From NCBI GenBank assembly GCA_038502055.1, contig JAXRKN010000044.1, forward strand, positions 9,697,501-9,761,500: a stretch of DNA of 64,000 nucleotides. The letters run 5' to 3'. Origin of the DNA: Tanytarsus gracilentus (Eukaryota > Arthropoda > Insecta > Diptera > Chironomidae). The notes under the pieces are model-generated. The model did no database searches and was not told where the DNA came from. It saw only the letters and a list, made by a program, of their open reading frames with translations. The first letter of the stretch is position 1. Each line of letters opens with the position of its first letter. Of this stretch, positions 47,601 to 60,200 are shown piece by piece. The translations under genes and the position numbers were made by a program.

Positions 47601-50600
47601 TAATTTTTCTCAATATCAATTCTGAAAATGAAAATTATTACGATAGCTTGAGTGTACGCATGACAATCGCCTTTATGATGAATGATTAAAATCGAATTAA
47701 AATTTAATTGAGGCATCGTAATAATACAATCAAGCTGTGGCATGGCTGGGGGTGGGAAAATTTTTGAGAGTGGGCGGACAATTAAAACTGAGCGTTTTTA
47801 ATAGCTAGCTGTGCCGTACTCTTATGTATTGATGATAATTGCTCGGGACGTTGTTTATACAGTTCCTGCTATTTTACTCCATTACTTTGAAACAAGGAAG
47901 TTTATTGAATTAGACGACACAAATGTTCATCCTAATTTTTTTAACGTAATTTATCAAAATAATTGAAATTTATGCAAATTTCTTCAAACTTACTTAAAAT
48001 TTTCAACATCACACTTAGATTTATAGAAAAAAAAACGTTAAAATTTAAATTTTTTATTCTTTAAACTCAGATTTTAAATTTTTCATAAAAAGTTCTTCAC
48101 TTAAATTTTAAAAATTTTGTGTCTAAACGTGAAATTTTTAATGTCAAATCGAAATTGAATTATTTTCCCCTTAAACCCCAAATTAAATTTGATATACTCA
48201 TAATTGTGACTATCACGTGAAGTCAACGATAATTTTCTTGAATAATTTACGATCTTCTAGCAAAAAAAACTGCGTGTGGTAGGAAGTAATGTGAGTGTAA
48301 AATTGATGGATGAGCAAAGAAGGGAAAAAATTCAAAGTTTTATTTATGGCCGTCATCAATCAGAATTTTCTTTTATTATCAAGGGAACACAAAAATTTCA
48401 CTCAAAACCCGAAAAATCTTTTTTCCGCTATCAAAATATTGACACGAAATGCTCAAAACTGTTGTTGTGAAAGTCAAAAGAAAATTATTATAATCAAATG
48501 ACATTCCAGCTCGAACATAAATAAATTGACGTGAATTTATTATCAAAATAAGGAAATAAAAACAAAAAGAGCAAAGAAGCGAGCAGTCATGCATTCTTTT
48601 CTGACTCGGTTTTCATTCACTTGATTTTCGAAAGAGTTAGGTCTAAAATATTAAATCTATTACCTTAAATTAATATTTTAAATTTAAAAAATTAAAAAAC
48701 CGTTAAAATAAAAAAAATTTTCATTGATTTCAAACAATTGAGTTCAATTTCAATTTGCTCTCAAGCGCCATCGGGACCTTTATTTGGCTTCGCAATCCTC
48801 TCAATGTGACATAAGGTGGGGTGACCTAATTAAAAATCGATCGACTCGCAAAATATGCCGTATAGTAGTGCAGAATTGCATCGTATGCGCCTACGACATC
48901 ATTCATACCGCTTATCTCTTTTGGCGCCACTTGTGCTTTTTACTATGAAGCTCTCTTTTGCTTACTTTGGCATGACTCGTTTATCTCTCTCTCACTCACT
49001 CCTGTGTGTATCGCCCAAAAATGCCATATTTAATTCATTGATAGATGTGAGAAAGCAAATCCTGCCGAGTTTGAGGAAAATTTTCATCCGCATTTTCTTT
49101 ATCAAGAATTTTTTTATCCCATATAGATTTTTTTGCTCCTCTCTCTCACAAACACAATCACATAAATTTTATTATTTATTTTGACTGAGGGAGAAAAAGG
49201 AAAAATCTTTCACACAACTTTAGGTTTTGGCGCAAATTTTCTCGGCTCGCCCTTGCTGTGTAGGAGTCGAGCGAGCATGAAAATCACATTTTGGGGATTG
49301 TGCGCGTCTTCCCGAAAAAATATTTTTATGTTGTGTCTGGGAAGAGCGCGAAGACGTTCGGCATTGCACACATAGAGAGGGAAAAAATATTTCGACGCAA
49401 TTTGGAGGGAAAAATTTTCTTTTTGTCTGTGAGAAAGAAAAGTTTTTTTTTTGTTTTGACTGAAGTGCGTGCGCAGTAGAGAGAAAATTTTCCATCGAGC
49501 CACTTGCGAGTGTGTTAATGTTGTGTCTGGCAAAACATTCAGCAATGACGCGACGACTGGATGTGAAGAAGATGGCTATAGTGCATTCGAGAGTGTTAGT
49601 GGATATGTCTATGAAAAATCAACAACACTCAGGTCAATGGAGTCTACATACACAACTCAAGCCTGCCTTCGTCAGTGTTGGTGGAGTTTTACGTTTTGTT
49701 TTGATTTTTTCCCTCGCTTCGAGAAAATTTTATTGCGTTTTATGCTGAAAATGCGCTGCATCGATTACGTAAAACTTTTTCTTCTTATCAGAACTGATAA
49801 AATATAATTAAATTTATTATTGAAAATTTTTCGGGGTGTGATAAATCACAGAATTGATGGCATGCAATCGATGATGTAATTGATAGTAAATTTTATGAAA
49901 TAAATCCAAGGGATTGAACTTTTTTATATATTTTTAGGAAATTTTAAATAATTAAAATTAATTACTTTAAATAATTAAATTCATAGAAAAAATTACTTAC
50001 CGGAAGTTTTTCTCTGTTAGCTTACTCATACACGATACCTGCCACCACTTATCATCGCCATCGCAAGAACACCAAAAAAACGAGAATTATTAAAATTCTC
50101 TTTCGAATTCACGTTTTTATCATATTTAGCTGGTGTGTGGCCACAGAAACGAGAAAGAAAGAATCTCAACTCGGTGCGCGGAATTTAATTAAAATTCTGT
50201 TGAACCTTCTCTATATATGCGGGCCTATAATAATGACAAACACGAGCTTGTTATTTTTTTATTATTCTTTTTCTCTTTTTTTGATGATGAAATGACGCAT
50301 TTTGTGTAAAAGTCAATCACATGATGATGGGGCGATAACTGTTTTTATGATGGGATTTTTCTCAAAATATCCGAAAAAAATATTTTAATTTTGGAAACAT
50401 ATTGAATAAAATATTGATAGTTTGAAATTAAAATTAGAACTTTTAAAATTGATTAAAAAAAATTAAATAATATGAAGTTAATACTTTTATAAAAATGACT
50501 TTTAAAAAATCCAAACTTTACAAAAACCTTTTAAATATTTTATATTCAATTTCTCAAACATTTTATTCTAAATGATGTGATCATAAACAAATTTTGAAGG

Positions 50601-50987
50601 ACTTTAGATTTTTGACGCTAACATTTTCTTCAAAAAAATTCAAAAAACTTATCACCATGTGACTAAATCTATTACTCAATTTATTATAGCCCTTAAAAAT
50701 TTTTTTTATCTTCTTGCTAAAATTTTTCCATTTCTTCAAAGTCTTAACTACCTTGCCCATCATAAATTTGCTGCTAATGTGTTTTTTTTCTGCGGTGTGT
50801 GCGGGCATTGTAAATTATTTCAATTCTAATGTTCACATCAAATGTTTGATAATTTACAAGTTTTCTCGCACCACAAACTTATTGAATTTTCTCGAATTCT
50901 AATTTTACATAAAAATAGTTGCTGAGTGTAATGAACTTTCGGGGACACGTAAAGCAGAAGGGAAAAATTTTTGTCACTCCAGTCACG
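44621..50987. other. Gene desert, left part
   Basis: No reading frame here shows family features, and no phase-compatible exon chain was found on either strand. Only AT-rich DNA and GA/CT-rich patches occur, plus a 14-bp direct repeat (AATGTTGTGTCTGG at about 49328 and 49517). Open frames at 48855-49807 are overlapping, arginine- or serine-rich shadows. Confidence 0.45.
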
Positions 50988-51005
50988 AAACGAAGTGATC
51001 TGATA

Positions 51006-51037
<32 letters not shown>

Positions 51038-51234
51038 CTGATGGGTAGCGACACAGAACTTAATCAGGATAGACGCAAACCTTGCAGAACTCTTAAGATT
51101 TCTCTTAAGAATAGAGTATAAATACCCCTTTTTTCCCCCTCAACAATGGACGTCCCCTCAGGAATCGTCCACCTCGGGAGCTGCAACACACGTCTTGAAA
51201 AAGACGCACTAGTAAACGAAGTGATCTGATAATT
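50988..51234 (-). mobile_element. Short non-LTR retroelement or SINE with 21-bp TSD
   Basis: A 21-bp direct repeat (AAACGAAGTGATCTGATAATT) occurs exactly at 50988-51008 and 51214-51234. Between them are 205 bp which, read on the minus strand, end in a tetranucleotide tail (CAAT)n of about 7 units against the far repeat. Exact target duplication of about 20 bp plus a simple 3' tail is the mark of LINE-machinery insertion. A minus-strand frame runs through the element to a stop at 51064, about 30 bp before the tail, which favours a 5'-truncated LINE. No reverse-transcriptase motif is retained, and a SINE is not excluded. Confidence 0.75.
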
Positions 51235-54200
51235 AAGCAATAATTCTTTATTTGTTGTTTTTTCCTCCTCTTCTTTTCGACATTTTTTTGTCATCTCTTG
51301 TCTCTCGTTCTCAATCGATATCCATCACTGTCATCGGCTAGATGTGATGTGGGAATCTTTGAGGGAGGGGAATAAATGAGAAAAAATATTCCGAGACTCA
51401 CTAAAATGATGTGGAACTGATTTTAGTGTAAATCATCATTTCGATTTAATTTTGTTATAGAAATTTTAAGACCAACTTCAAAACGATGAGGTCGAGGGAT
51501 AGAAACATATTTAGGACACAAATTTTTCTTAGTTATATTTTCTAAAAAATCTGTTATAAATTTATAAAGTTACCAACCCTCGTAAAACATTTTTCCTCCG
51601 GCTTGTTTCGTCTCATTTTGTGACAAAAATGAGACGAAATTTGAGTTAAACTCGAGGATTATCAAAAACATAAAAATTCCCTACTATTTCCATTTTTTCA
51701 CTCTCGTCGTTGTCATTCGACTTAATGGGTAAATCCCATTTTAACATTTACATTTTTGTGTGAGGATTCACTTTGATTTGCCACGCATAATTACACACAA
51801 ATTATAATTAATGCGAATTTATTGAGTGAGGAACGCTTAAAAGTGTTTGAATATTTTTTCTTCGCTATCGCTCGTGAATTTGAAAATGTGGAAAATTAAA
51901 ATGAAAATTGGGTGATGGACAGTGTCTGACAGAGAGTCTAATAAAATTTAAGATTTAATAAAGACCAGATGTGATTTAGTTTTGTACGTGCGAGTTTTCG
52001 TGAGCCTTAATTTTTAAAAAGAAAATTAATGATTTTTCTTCTTCAGTTCATTTTTAAAAGATTTAAATAATTCTTTAAAAGCAATTCTAATGACAACAAT
52101 GGGAAGTTTAAAAAATTATTTAAATTTTTTATGCGGCTTCTCCAGTGGCATTTTTCATTCATTCATTCATTGACTCGTGTGTGATGAATGAGAAAAAAAA
52201 ATACATTAAAAAAATAATTATATGGAAATTAAATGTGCGGCTGAGATTTTTAATAAATGTTGTGTGCTAATTTAATTTATTCGCTACTTGTTTTGATGAA
52301 TGAAAAATGTTAATAATTTTAAATTGGAGTGAATACTTTTTTTGTTGTAAGGGCAAAAAATAAAGTACAACATTATTCAGTGTTGAAGTAAACCACAACT
52401 CAGACTCAAAGACACGAAACTCACCTGCAGTTTTTTCACGCCCTCCAGATGCAAGACCACAATATCGATATTTTTTTTTATTGTTTTTTGCTCCGTTCCC
52501 ACCGAACGTGAAATTAAATTTTCTTCTCTTATAAAAATGAGAATGTAATAATGATAATTATCTCTTCGGCATGCAAGAGTTCCCTTTAAAAAGGTAAGTT
52601 GCAAGTCACTCGGAAGTGTAATAATCCGCAACAGTGTTGCAACAAAGTTACGACCTGCCTGAATGCACACTTAACTCCTTAACATCATCATCATCGCTCA
52701 AAGTGAATATTCAAGACATCAATACTTGCAAACCTCACAAATCATTTTTTTCTGCACAAAGTACATGTGCAGTTTCTCAAGTTGCTTGTTTGAGGCAACA
52801 ATGTCGTATTCTAGATTGAGAAAGTGTGAAAGAAGTGTAACGTAAGAAAATTTGATTGTTTCATTTTCACAAATTTTTAATCTTGCAAATTTGTTTCACT
52901 TTTCATCGCGTTCTTTCCTTAAAACTCTTGCCTACTCAAAAGTTGAATTTCAACATAACCGCACTGTTTTCAAACCCTTATTGGTGCTATTTTAGTTGTT
53001 AATGAGTGCGGCGACAAGGGGAGAGCAAAATGAAATCCCATTAATGCATAAAAAGTTCCAATGCACTCGCATGGAATTGAAACAACAGAAAGTAAGAAGA
53101 AAAATTTTAACCGTGAAGCCTTTCATGATTTTCCCGCGCGCATCGTCATTCTCTTTCATTCCACTTCATTCACTACTTTACTCCTCACATACTCACTCAA
53201 CACGAAAGAATTCTTATGCTTTAATTGCTGCTGTTCGCAAAAAAAACTAGGGGGAGATGATTTTAAAGAGTATGCGCGAGTGTCGTAGTGTGTGGGTGTC
53301 GTAGTGTGCGGATGTGTAGTGTAGTGAGTGTCGTGTGTGTCGTGGGTGTACGTCAGTGTACGTGGGTGTACGTCAGTGTACGTCAGTTCACTTAAATTTT
53401 ACTAGTTCTCATCCCTGGAAAAAAACACACACTCGAGGTTTTCGAGTTTATTGAACCATCAGACACATAAAAAGCCACAGAGCAAAGAGAAAGAGGGAAG
53501 GGCGATGAGAAGCGACGCTCGAAAATGCGAAACTTCAACATAAATTGAGGAATTGTATTATTTTTAAACATTCCAATGAGATTACGAGATCATAAAAATA
53601 AATCTTGAAGGTATGCTTTGAGATTGCAAAAAGTTGAAGGCATGCTGATCGGCGATTGGTCTTAGGAGCGAAAACCTGCTGGAGCTGAAGAATGTTTGGA
53701 ATTTAATGTTGACTAAATGTTTTGTAATTTCGAGAATTTATTTTGACTAACTTTAAATTAAAATTTATTCCAAGAAGCAATCACTTAGTTTTGAACCCTT
53801 GACACCATGCTTGACCTTATATTTAAATTTTATTCGACTGGGATTCGCGATCGTAAGTCATGAATTCAATATTCACAAATTTATTCCATCACAATCCATG
53901 TAAAACATGAAAAATTACTCATCCATTTAATACTTCCTTGACGACATCATAAACAAAAAAAAGAGTCGTTGAATGCTAATAATTGATGTTGTAATTGGAG
54001 ACAAACACACAATGCGGCTCAATGCCATTGACCATTATAATACAATTCTGGCGCCGCGTGCAATGAGTACAAAATGCAATTGAATATTCTCTCGACTCTC
54101 GCTTATGTATTCAGAGCACTACGAATGTTGGTGTAAATTACAAAAATAACAATTGAAAGCTTAATTTTCAGTCGGCGCTAAGATTTTCCTTCTAGGTCTA

Positions 54201-57200
54201 GATACAAATGAATCGGTTGTCATTCGATTTGTATTATTTTTTTTCTATCATTAACAAGAAAATTTTTCATTGTTGAGTTTTGTGTGTGAATTAAGCGCGT
54301 GTGCTATCTTCCGCTACTCATCAGTACACACACACCGTTGCGCGATTTGAATGAATAATTTTTAATTGGCCACACAGAGGAGGAGGAGGCGAAGAAACTA
54401 TGAATTTTAATTGTTTTGTTTCCATGCGGTTTAAAAAATATATTTGATAGTGAGAATAAAAATAAGGAATATAAAAAAATGTTCAAGAATTTTTTTGAAA
54501 TTACTAAAACTTGAAAATTTTGTTGAATTTTAATCAATTTAATTTTACCTCAAAAAAACTTTGCAGCAAAATGTTTTCGCTCATCTTAAATTTCATCCAA
54601 AACATTTCGCTATCAATAAACATCAAATGCACATAAAAAACTATTTTCTTCTCGATAACAAAATCACTTTTGGATTTTTCCCTCATTTTTACAAAATGAT
54701 TTTTGATTAAATTTGCGAGAAATTTTTCTTTTCCAAGCCAAACAAACTTTTTCTTTTCGTGGAAAAAATACTTTACAGACATAAATTTTGTCACGGTTGT
54801 ACACACACACAAGCAGCTTATTATAAGAAGCAAAAAGTTTTTCCTTAGCAAACAAGCAAATTTGCTTTTTTCTCTTCTTATCAATTTTCCTCGTCGAATA
54901 AAAAATAGTGCTCGAAGTGGTTGCGGTTTTCAAAAGGGGTGGGTACGAAATTAAAATTTTTAAAGAGTTTGAAAAAAATAAATAATTTTATGCATTCATA
55001 AAAATTTATTTTTAATGTTCCATCCCTTGAAATTTTTGTTTTTGTTGTTGTAAATTTCAAAGCATTACAAAATCTTTCTCGCGTTGTTTATGCCAAAAAA
55101 AAAGGAAAAAGTTTGCAATCAACAACATATTTCTGACATTATCCTCGAGTGAACATCGCTGATTTAATGTGATTGCTTATTGATTCATGCAAGTTATTGA
55201 GTGGAATTCAAAGAATTTATAACTTTAACTGGAATTTCAATGTGCGTGTAGCTTTCTATTTTTTGCGTGACTCAGTTAGGCTCGTAAACTAAGAATTTTA
55301 TAACCGAATGCTACGCTCAAGAATGTACATCAATTTTTTTCTTTGTTTCTTACTTTTTTAGGAAGACATTGAACTTAATTTTATAAAAAAAACTTTTTTA
55401 AAAAATTGAAGAATAAAATTTTAACTTGTAATTTTTTCTTATCCTTTAATTTATTAAAAAATTGCCAATTTAATTAACGATCCTTAATTGAAGTATCATT
55501 TTCTATTCTACTTGAGTCTTTATCATCTTAATGAGAACCAATTTTCTTGTAAATGTTTTAAATGGAGCATGAATAAATTTCTCCAGATTTCCGTCAATAT
55601 TTTCATCCAGAACCTCTTTAAGATTGAAATGGGATCAAATAAATTCTTCCATCTCAATCAAAAAAGCAAATTTAGCAATTTTCTCCTCAATCATCGCCAG
55701 AGCTTTTTCATTCATAAGGAAGTAAAGGAATGAGAGTGAAATGTGGGCTTGACACTTTTTCCATTGACAAAATGTTACGTCTTTGATCTCTGAATGTTGA
55801 ACTTTAGCTTCATGATTCGTTGACATTTTCAACAAAGCCTTTCCGAAGAAATCATTTGTGGGTGACACAAAGAATTTTTGTGAATGAAAAAGACTTAATT
55901 TACTTATTGTCGCCTAAATTAATTTTTTTCACTTATTTTTGATCTCGGTGCATCACCACAATCGACAAACAGACAAAAATAAACATCAAACAGCATCTTC
56001 AATGCGGAAAGAAGCGCCGCCGTCGAGTTGAATAATTAATCTGCATGTTAAAAAAATATTTTATTTATAAATTTTTCGCTCTCACTCTCTTATGTTTTTT
56101 TACGAATCAACAACTCTTTGAAAGGCGCTTCAAGTGCCTGCTTTTGAATGAAATAAATTGCTCGAGATTGCGCCAATTTTTCTCTTTCGCCTTCTCTTCC
56201 GTCAATTAGACATGCTCGCTGAACATCAATTTCTGATTCTTTTTTATCATCATCGAGGCCTTTTTGTGAGCGTGTAACGCTCACTCACAACAACAACAAG
56301 AACATCAAAAAATGCTGAGATTATATGATGGATGTAAGAAGAAGAGGATACAGAAAATAATAATAATTTTATTGTTTTGTTTATGAAGCAGAGAACGCCG
56401 AAAAAAAATGTGAATGCGCTTGGTTATATTTGTTTTTTCTCTTACTCACTCGAGCTCGCTTGGCGCGTAAGAATTTCTTTTAAAAACTTTTTTTTCGAAA
56501 GCGGGCGTGTGGTTTTTACCGAGAACATTTTTCGTTTTCTCTCTTCTGCTTTTATTCTGAAATGCGCCAAAAATAAAAGTTTTAGGAATCGAAAAGTTAC
56601 TTTACACACCGCAGAAAAGAAAACAATGACCCAACACGAACTTTTCGATTAAGAATTTTTACTTACGGTTTATTTAATCTGAGTTTGATAGTTAGGTGGT
56701 TAAAAAGGTGGCGAAGTAATATTTCCTGGATTTATTCTTGTTCATTTATTTTTCTCTGCTGAAATTTAGTTTAAAAAATTTAAAAATATATTCCTCAAAT
56801 TCATGATAAAAAGTTGGCAATAATTTTTGCTAAATCCTAAAACTCACAAAAAAATCAAATCCACCTCTCACATCGCTGTTTACGAAAACAAACATTTTAT
56901 TCACGTCAGTGCTTCTCAAACTGTTTTCCTCTTCATCATTTTCTAATCTCTTCACATACACACTCGCATTCATATATTGTTGACCCAAGAAATCTCGCAA
57001 TCCCATTTTCCTTCCTTTTCAAGACGATGAATGGAGAAGTACCTTCTTCAAATCATCCTCTCAAGTACGCAAATATTTTCCGCCAGACAGAGTACACGGA
57101 GAGTGGAAGTAAGCAAGAGCGGTGCTTCTTTTTTATGTGTGTATACATTATGGTAGCAGCAAGTAGTTCGCAATAGAGATAGCAAGCGAGTAATAACAAG

Positions 57201-60200
57201 AAAATTTTCACATAAATCGAGAACAGGATTTATTTGCAAGGAAACACATCGTCGAACGACGATGTCGAGTAAGAAGTGGAATGCTATATATATATATTCT
57301 ATAGCGAGAAAACGGAATGGTACTCCAGTCATAATAATAAGAAGTCAAAGCAGGCAAACAAGTCTGTGCTGTAAACCCTCTCCTCTTTTTTTGCATGTGA
57401 ATATTCTTGATGATGCCCAGTGGCAATAAATTTCGATGATAATTCCTGAGAAATTATTTCGGAACAAGCCTGAAAGTGGAACAGAACTTTTTTTAATTCA
57501 TTTTAAAAGTCTTAAATCAAAAAAAAATATCAACTGGAAGCAAGAAAATATAAATTTTTTGATGTAGCACCATGGCATTATATGGCAATGGACGAAAGGA
57601 AAAAATGCTCTCGAAATTCTACGGAAAGAATTCCACGCTCATATTGCCTTGATCACAGCGCGGCGTGTATAAAAAATTCTTCTTTTTCCCTCTCTTTTAT
57701 TTTTTCGAGTTCAACATTTTTTCGTTTTCCTCATTTCTCTTTTCAAGACTCATTCTATACACATATTTCATATTATGCACACACATTCATCAAAATATAA
57801 GAATTTTATATCTTTCTTTTTTTTTCGTCGAGGATAGAATGGAATGGAGAGTGAGTGAGAGACTGTTGTGTGCTAGAGAGAGAGGAAGAAATTGATTTAA
57901 GTTCATTGTCTCGCATCGTGAGCGTCTTAACGAGTGAGTGAAAGAGATCGAGGAAAAATTGTCTCGAGAACCTCCACTTGCAGCATAAGCTGAGAGTTCT
58001 TATTTTTTCGCTTCACATATGTGCGAGACGAGCATTTCGAGAGAATATGAATAAATTGTGTTGTTTTCGAAAAGAAGATGCTATTCAATATGGCAGGTGC
58101 TTGATTAGACGAAAAAAATTATATTGCTCAGCAGTCGAAGGCATTTTTTGGCCTTGAAGTCGTTCATTGGCCACACTTTGAATAATACAATATTAGAGAA
58201 GTGGTGAGTTAAAAAACTGCGCAATTATTCTTCCAGAGGTAATTAATCTGAGAGCTTGCGTGATAGAGTCGAAAAATGAGTTGTTGCGTAGGAAATTGGG
58301 ATCAAGTTAATTGGAGTAGTTTGAAATTATTTGAAATATTAATTTTTAAAGTCAACGAGTTTTTTCCTGGATTAAAAAATTGGTTAAAAAAAATTTAAAC
58401 TTTTTTTATGATTTGAACAAAAGTCAACAAATTTTATTTCCTGGATGTAAAATTTAAAATTTTATGAGAAATTAATTTTAAAAGCATTGATTTTGAAAAA
58501 GTAAAATATTCAAATCAATTTTCATTTCCTTGACCAAAAAAAAATAAAAATCCTTAATCTCTTTTTTAATTTGACCCATCAACATCTCCTTAATAGATTT
58601 CAACAACTTATTACACCCAATTAGCTGAAAATTATTCTCAAAAACAGTTCAAATATCCTCTTTCCATTTTTCATCGTAAATTATGTGCTCATGTCCGCCA
58701 TGTAGGGTAATTTTACAGCATTAACGCGTAATAACGCTGTATTGAAGTAATAAATAAAGAGATATGAGTTGTGAATAGAATTAATTTCCATAAATTTTTT
58801 TCTCTCTTTTTTCTATAACCGTCGTCAAATGTTGTGTCCATTCTAAAAACCACGCCGATTTTTTTCTCTCTTCTTTATATGTTTTGTTTATTGACCTTGA
58901 ATGTGAGCCTCAACTCGAGAACTCTTTTTTTTCGTCTAATGTGCTGTTCTAACATAGTCCGGGGCATGAAGTGGCCGTACATACATACACACACATGTGG
59001 CGCGATTCGAAAATTTAAAGCCTTTCAGTTGAATGAACTTTTAAGGCCAAGAACGCGTAAAAATACGAAAAAGAACCTATGCCGTGGATGGCTGGTTCGG
59101 TAAAGAATTCAATCGACGACCCCATCGCGTGTGTATGTCGATATTTGCGGTGTGTGTGTATTAGTGATAGACTCTGTCTGCTTCATTAGAATTTTTTTTA
59201 TTAAACACCACACAATAAAAATAAATTAGAAAGGAGAAGTTTGAAATGGATTTGTTAAAAATGTAAATTGATTTGTTTTTGAAACAAACAACCGCCGAAA
59301 AATAATAACTGAGGTGAGTTGCTAGGAACTAGACAGCGAATTTTAAAATTTCCTGGATTTCAAAATTTTACCTCACAATAATATTTTTTTGTGAAGTGAA
59401 TTGACACTTAAAAATAACTCCACAGCATGGCAAAAGCTCAACATGCAAAGCATGTGATTACTCAATCCCTCGAAAAAAAATCTCTTTCAAGATATTACGC
59501 ATCGGACATTTTGACACTCAAACATTCTTTAAGCACCCAAGTGATTGTTATTATTTTTCTTGCGGCACACATCATATTTTTTTCTTGAGAATGAAACCAT
59601 AAGAAGGTAGATGAAATAAAAATTTACGCGCGCATTTTTTGAGTCCAGGAAGCGAGGCAAGTTCAATGTTCTTTCGAGGTTTTGTTTTGTGTGCTTCTTC
59701 TCACTCTGTTTTCACCCTTTTTTTGCTCCGAAACTCGAGTTTATTTTTGAATTTCAAGAATATTTATGTGTGTTGATGTTGTTGTGTTTTTTTTTGTTTT
59801 TTGCGACCAAACTCACATTTTGCGGTTGGCATATCCGATTTTTAATTTATTGAAGATTTTTTTATGTAAACAATTAAATCCTTTTCTCCTTTGCTTAGGA
59901 CTGCCTTCGAGGGTTAAAGTCAATTTAATTTTTATTTCTAGGGTTGTTGGGGGTGTAGTTTAGGGTTGCAATTTTTTTCGACATTTTTAATTCAGTATTT
60001 TGATGAGAAAAAATCCTGGAAGGTGATTTCTGCATTTGTGTAAATTTTTTATTGCTTAATTAAATCAAGTGCAATTTATTTAAACATTAAACATTTTTTA
60101 ATATCCTCAAGAATACTTTTCCATTTCAAGTTAATTCTTTTCATATTCCAAGTTAATTAAAATGAATGTTTTGGCATTTCTAATTAGCTTCTCGAGTGAA

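Noticed and set aside
48855..49807. Overlapping 60-112-residue frames on both strands
   Set aside because: Frames overlap each other on several strands, lack splice-supported extension, and are rich in Ser/Arg/Phe from GA/CT-rich DNA.
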